Assembly (NCBI RefSeq): GCF_030053155.1
Contig: NZ_CP125640.1
Coordinates: 1,240,001 to 1,304,000, forward strand
DNA from: Rhizobium sp. BT03
GTDB taxonomy: Bacteria; Pseudomonadota; Alphaproteobacteria; Rhizobiales; Rhizobiaceae
DNA length: 64,000 nt
Direction of reading: 5' to 3'
Program-made: the position numbers and the translations under genes
Notes under the pieces: model-generated
What the model saw: only the letters and a program-made list of their open reading frames with translations
What the model was told of the DNA's origin: nothing
Databases searched by the model: none
Shown: one piece after another, positions 55,596 through 64,000 of the stretch
How the letters are laid out: each line of letters starts with the position of its first letter
Numbering within the stretch: the stretch's first letter is position 1

Positions 55596-55624
55596 TGTAT
55601 ATTGTTGCACGATGACGCTGTCAC
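55596..55624 (-). promoter_or_regulatory. Candidate sigma-70 promoter of the mocR gene
   Basis: On the minus strand GTGACA (55624-55619) and TATACA (55601-55596) are separated by 17 bases, the ideal spacing, and lie 40-70 bases before the start codon at 55556. Short repeats of CACGA flank it (TGCACGATGACG, TGTCACGA, GTCGTGTGCACGAC), as seen at autoregulated MocR genes. Confidence 0.5.
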
Positions 55625-55846
55625 GAAAAATGTCGTGTGCACGACTTTGGTGCGGGCAGTAAATGGCGTGGTGCAGCTCTTTCCAAGCGATTTCATTGCG
55701 CATCGAATGCATTGCGCATCGGGTTCCAGCGGTTTGGAAATTCCATCGGCCATAGCCTTGCCGCCGCCCACCCATCTTCTTACCTATTCAAGACAGGGTG
55801 CGCCGGATTTTCCGCCTCTCGCGCCGGCGCCTATCGGGATGAAAGC

Positions 55847-56752
55847 ATGAATATCGATCCGATTTTGCGGTCAGTCGTGGCCGTTCGTTCTTCCATTCCG
55901 GAAGATGCCTTCACGGCGGAGACGCTGGGCACTGTCCGGGAGGGCAGCGGCGTGGTCATTCGCGACAATGGGCTGGTGCTGACCATCGGTTATCTCATCA
56001 CCGAGGCCGAAGAGGTCTGGCTGACCACCCATGACGGCCGCGTCGTTCCGGCGCATGCGCTTGCCTATGATCAGGAAACCGGTTTCGGCCTGGTGCAGGC
56101 GCTCGGGGTTCTCAATGCGCCGGCCGTGGCTCTCGGCGACGCGGCAAGCGCCAAGCCCGGCGATGCCGTCGTGCTTGCCGACGGCATCGGCGAATTCGTC
56201 GAGGCGAACATCGTCGCCCGGCAGGAATTTGCCGGCTATTGGGAATATCTGCTTGATGAAGCGATCTTCACGGCGCCGGCCCATCCCTCATGGGGCGGTG
56301 CGGCGCTGATCGGTTCGGACGGCAAGCTTCTCGGCATCGGTTCGCTTCGCCTGCAAATGAGCCAGGGCGACGAGGTCGCCGATATCAATATGGTCGTGCC
56401 GATCGACCTTTTACCACCGATCCTCGACGATCTGCTGAACCGCGGAAGCGTCAACAAGCCGCCGCGGCCCTGGCTCGGCGCTTTCTCCGCCGAGAGCAAT
56501 GGCGGCGTGGTGGTGATGAGCGTTGCCGAAGGCGGCCCGGCCGCGAAGGCGGGCCTGCGGCAGGGCGATATCATCTCGGAGATCCGCGACGAAGAGGTCG
56601 ATGGCCTGGCCGATTTCTACCGCAAGGTCTGGAGCAGCGGCCCGGCCGGCGCCGAGATTCCGATGCGGATCCTGAGAAACGGCCGGGAGGCCTGGCTGCG
56701 CATCAAATCCGCCGACCGCAACAGCTTTCTCAAGAAGCCGCAATTGCAGTAA
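55847..56752 (+). CDS. Catalytically inactive DegP/HtrA-like protein with PDZ domain
   Basis: The start is placed at 55847 (MNIDPILRSVVAVRSS), where similarity to the trypsin fold starts; the frame runs 70 codons upstream without coding character. The 301 residues contain a trypsin-like fold (REGSGVVIRDNGLVLTIGYL) and a PDZ domain (about 215-290, KAGLRQGDIISEIRDEEVDG). The triad is absent by direct comparison with DegP: TNNHVV reads TIGYLI (His to Tyr), RTDLAVLKV reads ETGFGLVQA (Asp to Gly), and GNSGGP reads PSWGGA (Ser to Trp). There is no signal peptide. It is probably a cytoplasmic PDZ scaffold or regulator rather than a protease. Confidence 0.75.
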   Translation: MNIDPILRSVVAVRSSIPEDAFTAETLGTVREGSGVVIRDNGLVLTIGYLITEAEEVWLTTHDGRVVPAHALAYDQETGFGLVQALGVLNAPAVALGDAASAKPGDAVVLADGIGEFVEANIVARQEFAGYWEYLLDEAIFTAPAHPSWGGAALIGSDGKLLGIGSLRLQMSQGDEVADINMVVPIDLLPPILDDLLNRGSVNKPPRPWLGAFSAESNGGVVVMSVAEGGPAAKAGLRQGDIISEIRDEEVDGLADFYRKVWSSGPAGAEIPMRILRNGREAWLRIKSADRNSFLKKPQLQ

Positions 56753-56772
56753 GTCGCGCCGCTTGCACGATT

Positions 56773-57660
56773 CTACCGTCGGAGATCTCCGGCGATCCAG
56801 CCGATCGCGGCCTTCACCCGTCGCGGCACGAATTGCCGCGACGGGTGCACGGCATGGATCGGCAGGCTGTACTTTTCCCAATCGATCAGCACCTCGGTCA
56901 GCCGCCCGGCGGCGATGTCTTCCTCTACCAGGACCAGCGGCGCATAGACGATGCCGGCGTCCTCAACCGCGGCAACGCGCATGGCTTCGCCATTGTCGAT
57001 ACCGATATTGCTGTCAATCTTTGCCGCCAGCACCCGTCCATCCTGATCTTCGAAGTGCCATTGATCGCGCGGGACGAGGTTGAGGCTGAGGATGCAGCGG
57101 TGCTGTTGCAACTGCTCGGGATGGGTCGGCACGCCGTTCTTGCCGAGATAACCGGGAGAGGCGCAGCAGACGAAGCGATAGGTGCCGATCCTTCTTGCGA
57201 TCAAGGACGATGGCCGCAGATGCGCCACCCGAACGGCAAGGTCATAGCCCTCAGCGATCAGATCGACGTTCCGGTCCGTCAGATTGAGCTCCAGACTGAC
57301 CGCGGGATGCTGATTGGCAAAGCGGGCAATGGACGATGCCAGCCGCTTGACGCCGAGCGTCGTCGGGCCACTGATACGGAGGTGGCCGGATATTTCGTGG
57401 TTGGCGGGGCCGGCAATATCGTTCAACTGCTCCAGTTCATCGATGACCCTGCTGGCTCTCTCCAGAAATTTGAGGCCGATCTCGGTGAGCCTCTGGGTTC
57501 GCGTGGTACGCTCGATCAGCTTGACACCATAGTCTGTTTCCAAAGCCTGAATGCGCCGACCGACCATGGCGGGCGACAGGTTGAGCCTGGCGGCAGCTTT
57601 GGCGAAACTACCTGATGTCGCGACGGCGACAAAAGTCTTCAAATTGGTGAGATCGGTCAT
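56773..57660 (-). CDS. LysR-family transcriptional regulator
   Basis: 295 residues: winged helix 1-60 (SGSFAKAAARLNLSPAMVGR, then RIQALE) and LysR substrate domain (about 88-290). The type with SPAMVGRRI is the large group near divergent oxidoreductase genes. It is divergent from the F420-reductase-like gene at 57763 with 102 bases between, and probably regulates it. It converges with the pseudo-protease gene, 20 bases apart. Confidence 0.9.
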   Translation of the reverse strand: MTDLTNLKTFVAVATSGSFAKAAARLNLSPAMVGRRIQALETDYGVKLIERTTRTQRLTEIGLKFLERASRVIDELEQLNDIAGPANHEISGHLRISGPTTLGVKRLASSIARFANQHPAVSLELNLTDRNVDLIAEGYDLAVRVAHLRPSSLIARRIGTYRFVCCASPGYLGKNGVPTHPEQLQQHRCILSLNLVPRDQWHFEDQDGRVLAAKIDSNIGIDNGEAMRVAAVEDAGIVYAPLVLVEEDIAAGRLTEVLIDWEKYSLPIHAVHPSRQFVPRRVKAAIGWIAGDLRR

Positions 57661-57762
57661 TCGATACTTTTATGCAATTATATACCGCCATTCAATGCCA
57701 TTCATGATGGGATCGCGGTCGGCTATATCGAACTCATTCAACTCGATGAAGGAACCGACCAC

Positions 57763-58380
57763 ATGAAAACCGCTATTATCGGAACTGGAAACATGGGCGC
57801 CGGCTTGGCGCGTCGCCTGGCAGGCAAGCGCGATCTCATCCTCGCGTCGCGGAATGAGGCCGCGGCAAAGTCGCTTGCAGAGGAGATCGGCGCTGCCAGC
57901 GCACCGATCGCCGCCGCCGTGGCAAACGCCGATATTCTGGTGCTGGCGCTGCCTTATGCATCGGCGCTCGAATTTGCCGAAACGGCGGCATTGCACGGCA
58001 AAATCGTCGTCGACATCACCAATCCGCTGAAGCCCGATTTCTCCGGCCTGCTGTTTGGTCACGACACGTCGGCAGCCGAGGAAATCCAGCACAGAGCCAA
58101 AGGCGCCAAGGTCGTGAAGGCCTTCAATACCATCTTTGCCGAGCTGTTTGCGGCTTCCCCAAAGCACAGCTCCACCATACCGGTCTTCCTGGCCGGGGAC
58201 GACGATGCTGTCGAAACCGCCGCAGCGCTGGTGACGGACGCCGGCTTTGCTGTCGAGAAAACCGGCTCGCTCGATGCCGCTCGCCTGCTCGAACCCTTGG
58301 GGATGCTGAATATCCGCCTTGGTTACGGCCTGGGTCGCGGTACCGGGATCGCCCCGAAATGGGTCGCCATCGACGGCTGA
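57763..58380 (+). CDS. NADP-dependent F420 reductase-like oxidoreductase
   Basis: 205 residues with an N-terminal Rossmann motif, AIIGTGNMGAGLARRLAG (residues 4-21), and the pattern of the F420-dependent NADP reductase / ProC-like superfamily; VKAFNTIFAELF is another conserved segment of that group. Rhizobia do not normally make much F420, so a NAD(P)H-dependent reduction of an unknown small compound is more likely. It is controlled, by position, by the divergent LysR gene. Confidence 0.8.
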   Translation: MKTAIIGTGNMGAGLARRLAGKRDLILASRNEAAAKSLAEEIGAASAPIAAAVANADILVLALPYASALEFAETAALHGKIVVDITNPLKPDFSGLLFGHDTSAAEEIQHRAKGAKVVKAFNTIFAELFAASPKHSSTIPVFLAGDDDAVETAAALVTDAGFAVEKTGSLDAARLLEPLGMLNIRLGYGLGRGTGIAPKWVAIDG

Positions 58381-58494
58381 GATCACGGCTGGTCTCCGCC
58401 CATGCGGGGCCAGTCATTCCTGCTTCCTGATTGAACGGCTGACCGAGTCGCTGAAAGCGATCGCCTAAATCAATGAACTGCCAAACCATATCGG

Positions 58495-58686
58495 CTAGAC
58501 CTGTTCCTGACTTGAGACGGCGGTTGAAAGATCGTGGCGTCGTTCGAAGCCTGGGCAAACCTCTGTCGTCTGATTGGCTTCGCCATCGACAAACAGCGCG
58601 GCCTCGCCGCGGAAGATCGCGCCCTCTCCAGGCTGCGCCGGCGGCCTCTTTAGATCGTCAATGCACTGAGATAAGCGGATCGCCAT
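58495..58686 (-). CDS. Small hypothetical protein, 63 residues
   Basis: ATG at 58686 follows GGGAGG with a six-base spacer, an excellent ribosome site. The protein begins MAIRLSQCIDDLKRPPAQPG and has two cysteines; no domain is known. It overlaps the previous small gene by 29 bases in another frame, suggesting translational coupling. It is the last gene of the apparent groESL-linked series. Confidence 0.5.
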   Translation of the reverse strand: MAIRLSQCIDDLKRPPAQPGEGAIFRGEAALFVDGEANQTTEVCPGFERRHDLSTAVSSQEQV

Positions 58687-58837
58687 CTGCCGCCTCCCGC
58701 GACGCGCGAGGACGCGTGCTGTCGTTGGCGACCTTCCTGTGCCCGTCGGCTGCGGCCTCGCGGATTTTCTGGAAGCGGTTGTCGCCAGCGTCTTCTGCGG
58801 CTGGCTGCGGGTCGCTCTTTTTTTCGAAACGGATCAT
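58658..58837 (-). CDS. Small charged hypothetical protein, 59 residues
   Basis: ATG at 58837 has AGGA about 10 bases upstream. The protein starts MIRFEKKSDPQPAAEDAGDN and is rich in charged residues and Ala, without hydrophobic segments, so it is probably soluble and partly disordered. An ATG at 58844 in another frame is a competing reading, but it gives low-complexity Arg/Pro-rich sequence typical of out-of-frame DNA. The gene is framed by a membrane protein gene upstream and the 63-residue gene downstream. Confidence 0.5.
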   Translation of the reverse strand: MIRFEKKSDPQPAAEDAGDNRFQKIREAAADGHRKVANDSTRPRASREAADGDPLISVH

Positions 58838-58861
58838 CGATCATTCCTGCGTCAACAGAGG

Positions 58862-58890
58862 GAGCGCCCCGCACAGGTGGCGGAGCGCTC
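58862..58890 (-). other. Stem-loop between two small genes downstream of groEL
   Basis: GAGCGC at both ends (GAGCGC and GCGCTC) with an inner CCGC/GCGG step closes around ACAGGTG. No T tract follows on the minus strand. It may limit transcription or protect RNA between the membrane protein gene and the two small genes. Confidence 0.4.
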
Positions 58891-58902
58891 TCGAAAACAG
58901 TG

Positions 58903-59295
58903 TCAGGCGGCAAGCGTGGTGGCGCAGGCTTGAACACTCCGGCTGTCGGGTGAGGTCTGCCCAGGCATGGTGGCCCAGCCGCCGGCCTCAACGAACTGAC
59001 GCTGCTTGTAGCCGTCGGCAATCGCCTTGAACTCGGTAAGCTTGGCGGCCGCATCCGGCGCTGCTTTGAACCGCTCGACGCAAATGGCCGACGCTAGATC
59101 TCCGCGTGCAACGTCGCCGGCGGCGGCTGCCGCTTTGCTTGACGTGCCGCCTGTTACCCAACCGCCCCAGCTGAAGCCGATAATCATCGTGGCGATCGCC
59201 GTGACGACGCAGGCCCAGACGAGAAGCGTCTTGGATGGCTGGTAACTGTCGAAACGCTGGGTGATCGATGTTTTACTGCTGCTCTGCACGGACAT
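58903..59295 (-). CDS. Small single-pass membrane protein, unknown
   Basis: 130 residues: a cytoplasmic N-terminus, one hydrophobic helix (LLVWACVVTAIATMIIGFSW, about 24-43), a Gly/Ala/Ser linker and a C-terminal domain with two cysteines (SAICVERFKAAPDA and SVQACATTLAA). I do not recognise the family. It follows groEL by 66 bases on the same strand, after a GTCCGGC-GAC-GCCGGAC stem, so it is probably part of the heat-shock transcript or controlled by read-through. The cysteine pair could bridge if the domain is periplasmic. Confidence 0.6.
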   Translation of the reverse strand: MSVQSSSKTSITQRFDSYQPSKTLLVWACVVTAIATMIIGFSWGGWVTGGTSSKAAAAAGDVARGDLASAICVERFKAAPDAAAKLTEFKAIADGYKQRQFVEAGGWATMPGQTSPDSRSVQACATTLAA

Positions 59296-59361
59296 TGGAA
59301 TTCTCCCTGTCTGTTGTTCAAGTTGCGCCGTCCGGCGACGCCGGACCGGTTCAGGCTGTTC

Positions 59362-61363
<2,002 letters not shown>

Positions 61364-61417
61364 AGAGGTCTTTCTGCTGCCGGCGCGTAGGGCGGCTGCA
61401 ACTCATAAATACCACTC

Positions 61418-61444
61418 GTGGCACTCGATTGATAGGAGTGCCAA
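61418..61444 (-). promoter_or_regulatory. CIRCE element (HrcA operator) of groESL
   Basis: On the minus strand the motif is TTGGCACTC-N9-GAGTGCCAC, close to the CIRCE consensus TTAGCACTC-N9-GAGTGCTAA and with exact 9-9-9 spacing. It predicts HrcA repression of groESL, relieved on heat shock. The hrcA gene is not in the window. Confidence 0.92.
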
Positions 61445-61874
61445 GAAATATTATTCACGCAGGAATTTTTTTGAGATATCCAGGAAATCAATCCGACCGA
61501 ATATTTTGTAATAATCGGGAAGTGAATAGAATTTTTTGCGCCATCGCGTCCGATTTTATTTGAATGAACAAAGAGTTAATTTGGCGTTTTTCATAGATAA
61601 ATCAGATTTCATCTTGATTTAAACGCAATCGAGGCGCAATGATAGGTCTCGTCGATTTAGCCGACCTGGCTTCGCGGTGTCAGAGACCTACGACCCGCCA
61701 TCACCACTGAATTCTCGACAGCGATCCATAACGTCGTTCCGGCGTTGAGTTCGCCTGTTCCGATCCGGAATGAGCTTGGCGCTGACCGCGGATGTACCGG
61801 CAGCCTCGAGTTCGTCGGGTTCGGATCTCAATGATACAGGAAACATATCGGTGTATCCTGCGGAGGCCTGAGCC
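61445..61874. other. Divergent intergenic region, 430 bases, AT-rich in its first half
   Basis: Between CIRCE-groES (leftward) and the small-protein cassette (rightward). 61447-61640 is clearly AT-richer than the window. AGGTCTC (61646-61652) is inverted as GAGACCT (61683-61689). GATAC/GTATC near 61834-61858 forms a short dyad just upstream of the cassette start. No gene or known RNA is supported; the two short leftward open frames there overlap each other and look non-coding. Confidence 0.4.
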
Positions 61875-62138
61875 GTGACAAGTCGCACCACACAAACCGT
61901 CGTCCGCTTTTCATCCCCATTCCGCCTGCCCGGTTTCGACAGAGCGCAGCCAGCCGGAGAATACCGCGTCGATTATGACGAGGAATTGATCGATGGCGTC
62001 TCCAGGCTTGCCTGGCGACGGGTCGGCGCCTTCATCCACCTGCCGGCGATAGCCGCCCAGAGTTCGACGCAGCAAATGATGCCTATCCACTTGTCAGATC
62101 TCGAAACCGTGCTCGAAAAGGACCAAAAACCGTCATGA
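61875..62138 (+). CDS. Hypothetical protein, 87 residues, first of a coupled cassette
   Basis: GTG at 61875 has GGAGG 10 bases upstream. The sequence has the pattern VVRFSSPFRLPGFDRAQPAG followed by EYRVDYDEELIDG and FIHLPAI, which I recall as a common small alphaproteobacterial family of unknown function. It has no membrane segment. Its stop codon overlaps the next start (ATGA), so translation is coupled. It may work with the next proteins of the series. Confidence 0.65.
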   Translation: MTSRTTQTVVRFSSPFRLPGFDRAQPAGEYRVDYDEELIDGVSRLAWRRVGAFIHLPAIAAQSSTQQMMPIHLSDLETVLEKDQKPS

Positions 62139-62470
62139 CCGCTACGCGCATCCCGCAACGCAATGGACGCTCCATCCGGCGCAAGGCAGCAACACATATC
62201 TTCACGGTGGGGCAGACCGTCCGGGTGAAGGACGGGTTCTTCGTCGTTCCCTCCAAGCTCCCCGAAACATACCGTGTTACCGCCACGCTGCCTCTCAGAG
62301 GAAATGTGCTGCAATACCGCATCCGCAGTGACGATGAACGTCATGAGCGGGTCGTGACGGAAGATAGCCTGGAATCGGTAAACCTATCGCCCGCCGGCAG
62401 CGGCGCAACACTGATCGAGAGGACGTTTGGCCAAGGCCGCGGCCCGAATGACGAAAGGTTGACATCGTGA
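62135..62470 (+). CDS. Hypothetical protein, 111 residues
   Basis: The ATG at 62135 overlaps the previous stop codon. A basic N-terminus (RNGRSIRRKAATH) precedes a beta-rich segment: FTVGQTVRVKDGFF, TYRVTATLPLRGNVLQYRIR, HERVVTEDSL. It looks like a small SH3-like or OB-like fold, but I do not recognise it with certainty. It overlaps the next gene by four bases (GTGA). Confidence 0.6.
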   Translation: MTATRIPQRNGRSIRRKAATHIFTVGQTVRVKDGFFVVPSKLPETYRVTATLPLRGNVLQYRIRSDDERHERVVTEDSLESVNLSPAGSGATLIERTFGQGRGPNDERLTS

Positions 62471-62763
62471 ACAGCCATGGAGACGAAGCCGAACGAAGAC
62501 GGAATGCCTTTGCCGTCCACACATGGGAAGCGCCCGGCCGCTACTCCATGGAGACCAAACACGACGGCCGGATCGAATCCGCCCGTTCGTGGACCGTCTA
62601 TCGTGTTTCTGCAAGCGTTCCCGTGCACGCCGGCCATACGGAAGCCGGGGAAGACATGATGTCCTTCAATTTCCTCAACATAGGATATCGGAAGGAATGG
62701 CTCAGGCTGTCGGGCACCGCTCGGAGTGCTCGGAAGAGCCCGCCGGTCCAACCATGGCGCTAG
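62467..62763 (+). CDS. Hypothetical protein, 98 residues
   Basis: The GTG start at 62467 overlaps the previous TGA. The sequence contains HTWEAPGRYSMETKHDGRIE, SWTVYRVSASVPV and FNFLNIGYRKEWLRL. The C-terminal 25 residues are Ser/Arg/Pro-rich, and overlap the start of the next gene. I do not know the family. The coupled arrangement supports it as a real gene, but the C-terminus could have been altered by a frameshift. Confidence 0.5.
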   Translation: MNSHGDEAERRRNAFAVHTWEAPGRYSMETKHDGRIESARSWTVYRVSASVPVHAGHTEAGEDMMSFNFLNIGYRKEWLRLSGTARSARKSPPVQPWR

Positions 62764-63029
62764 CTTTTCTGAACCTAAGCCGTAGCTTCGATCCGGCGAG
62801 AAATGCTGTGCGCTTCGTGGGCCATGACGGCATGTTCCAGGTGTTGTTCTTCATCGAGGTTGGCGCGCTGGCGAAATCCGACGCCGCATTGCAAGGAACC
62901 GAGCCTTCGGTAACGAGGTGGCTATCCTCCTTCGACGCCCTGCGCAACTCCATTCAGGAGGTGGCGCACAAAGCCTACTCCTACCGCCGCCGCGCCTTTT
63001 ATACTCTAACTGCGGCGGATTTCCGCTAG
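62754..63029 (+). CDS. DUF1488 domain protein
   Basis: The ATG at 62754 is chosen because the protein then begins MALAFLNLSRSFDPARNAVR, the standard start of the family; the frame is open 77 codons upstream. 91 residues: VRFVGHDGMFQVLFFIEVGA followed by a helical half with FDALRNSIQEVAHKAYSYRR and the ending LTAADF. DUF1488 proteins are small and of unknown function, found in proteobacteria. The start overlaps the previous gene by 10 bases. Confidence 0.75.
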   Translation: MALAFLNLSRSFDPARNAVRFVGHDGMFQVLFFIEVGALAKSDAALQGTEPSVTRWLSSFDALRNSIQEVAHKAYSYRRRAFYTLTAADFR

Positions 63030-63056
63030 ACGGATCCGGACGCGCGAGAACGCTCC

Positions 63057-63899
63057 ATGTTGATCCGTTACGGCTATGAAATGACGCTGACCTGCCCGCA
63101 GCCGACCGCATTGGTATGTCTGTTGTCGGTGCATGAGGATCGTGCGGCCGACATCAGAGTTCCGGAAACGGTATTCACCACGCCCAATGTTCCCACTTCG
63201 ACCTATCGCGACCTCTTCGGCAACCGCTGCCTTCGGCTGGTTGCCCCGACGGGCGACCTGACCATATGGGGCGATGCGACGATCGAAGACGACGGCAAAC
63301 CGGACAGGTCGCTGCCAGGCGCCAGGGAACTCCCAGTTTCGGAGTTGCCAGACGATTGCCTCGTCTACCTGATGGGCAGCCGCTATTGCGAAACGGATCG
63401 TCTCAGTCAGATTGCGTGGGATATGTTCGGCACCGTCGCACCCGGCTGGAGCCGCGTTCAGGCGATCTGCGACTTCGTTCACGGCCATATCCAATTCGAC
63501 TACATGCAGGCGCGATCGACGCGGACAGCCTTCGAGGCGTTCCACGAACGCGTCGGCGTCTGTCGCGACTTTGCGCATCTGGCGGTGGCGTTGTGCCGTT
63601 GCCTCAACATTCCTGCCCGATATATCAATGGTCATCTCGGCGACATCGGCATTCCCGTCGTTGATCCAATGGACTTCAGCGCCTGGATCGAGGTCTTCCT
63701 TGACGGTGCATGGCATGCATTCGATCCGCGCAACAACACACCGCGGATCGGTCGCATCGTCGTCGCCCGCGGGCGCGACGCTGCCGACATACCGCTCATC
63801 AATTCCTTCGGACCGCATGTGCTGAAGGCGTTTCGAGTCTGGACCTATGAGATGACGGACCTGCAGCAGATGCAAAGCGTCTCCGAGGGCGCTGTTTAG
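63057..63899 (+). CDS. Transglutaminase-like family protein
   Basis: 280 residues. An N-terminal beta-rich domain (about 1-110) is followed by a transglutaminase-like core with the nucleophile in GVCRDFAHLAVALCR and IPARYINGHLGDIG. Where the catalytic HAWxEV is expected, the sequence is FSAWIEVFLDG, so the His position is Ser, and the following FDPRNNTPRIGR has Asn at a place where I recall His in relatives. It has no signal peptide. The role (protease, crosslinking enzyme or binding protein) is open. It is the last gene of the coupled cassette. Confidence 0.8.
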   Translation: MLIRYGYEMTLTCPQPTALVCLLSVHEDRAADIRVPETVFTTPNVPTSTYRDLFGNRCLRLVAPTGDLTIWGDATIEDDGKPDRSLPGARELPVSELPDDCLVYLMGSRYCETDRLSQIAWDMFGTVAPGWSRVQAICDFVHGHIQFDYMQARSTRTAFEAFHERVGVCRDFAHLAVALCRCLNIPARYINGHLGDIGIPVVDPMDFSAWIEVFLDGAWHAFDPRNNTPRIGRIVVARGRDAADIPLINSFGPHVLKAFRVWTYEMTDLQQMQSVSEGAV

Positions 63900-64000
63900 A
63901 ACGGATGCGGCAGCAGCCTCACCGCCCCCGAGCCGGACTCTGCCCTCCCCAAAACCACGTGACAGCGGCTGGGCAGAATCACCGGCCATGAATGAGCAGG

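Noticed and set aside
58650..59054. 134-codon minus-strand frame starting MRPPSLPSS
   Set aside because: Arg/Pro/Ser-rich composition indicates an out-of-frame reading; the 59-residue frame and the 130-residue gene explain the region better.
61688..61895. Two short minus-strand frames in the intergenic region beyond groES
   Set aside because: They overlap each other and the start of the plus-strand cassette; no ribosome site and no resemblance to proteins.

Overview
The window is high-GC alphaproteobacterial chromosome, most probably from a Rhizobium of the leguminosarum/etli group. The reasons are: a run of cytochrome c maturation genes (ccmI-ccmE-ccmF-ccmH, called cycHJKL in rhizobia), a DegP-type protease, a two-component pair, glnE, a PleC-like kinase and pepN in the order I recall from Sinorhizobium meliloti; a feuN-feuP-feuQ operon; and palindromic intergenic repeats of rhizobial type. 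Genes are dense on both strands, with no CRISPR array, no rRNA or tRNA that I can see, and no insertion sequence. Long antisense open frames are frequent in this GC-rich DNA and were ignored.

Layout. 1-6.3 kb: two tandem ArnT-like glycosyltransferases (the first cut by the window edge), a divergent class-III aminotransferase / glutamine-synthetase-like pair that fits polyamine catabolism, and a diacylglycerol-kinase-like lipid kinase. 6.6-13.6 kb: an MFS exporter, the Mg2+ transporter gene mgtE preceded by a short leader ORF and SD-masking complementarity, an Lrp regulator divergent from an EamA transporter, an L,D-transpeptidase, and ETF-ubiquinone oxidoreductase. 14-22.9 kb: an atypical SDR, an APH-like phosphotransferase, an RND efflux pair, an Hsp70-like (YegD-type) ATPase, and a uracil-DNA glycosylase that seems to lack two iron-sulfur ligands. 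23-27 kb: small unknown proteins, an unknown protein with two helix-turn-helix-like segments, an EamA transporter, and a soluble MCP-like protein with unusual domain order. 27-46.6 kb: the conserved housekeeping and signalling block pepN, pleC, glnE, HK/RR, degP, ccmHFEI, a lipoprotein gene and feuQPN. 46.9-58.4 kb: accessory metabolism and regulation: MFS, Dabb, a GH19 muramidase/chitinase-like protein, TetR with a perfect operator, PNPOx, GST/LysR, DUF983, MocR, a catalytically dead DegP/HtrA-like protein, and LysR with an F420-reductase-like oxidoreductase. 58.5-63.9 kb: a second-type groESL under a CIRCE element with small downstream genes, divergent from a translationally coupled series of small unknown proteins that ends in a DUF1488 protein and a transglutaminase-like protein.

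How it works together. The ccm genes attach haem to c-type cytochromes; ETF-QO feeds electrons from acyl-CoA dehydrogenases into quinone; glnE controls glutamine synthetase; FeuNPQ senses the envelope or osmotic state. PleC belongs to the DivK-CtrA cell-cycle pathway, and three intergenic regions hold TTAA-N7-TTAA-like candidate CtrA sites: upstream of pleC, of the L,D-transpeptidase, and (two perfect copies) of the GH19 gene. This suggests cell-cycle control of wall enzymes.

The most interesting candidates for undescribed biology are the mgtE leader-peptide/attenuator region, the tandem CtrA-like boxes before the GH19 gene, the pseudo-protease at 55.8-56.8 kb, the inverted MCP-like protein, and the coupled small-protein cassette facing groESL. 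All functional calls rest on reading the sequence without database searches.
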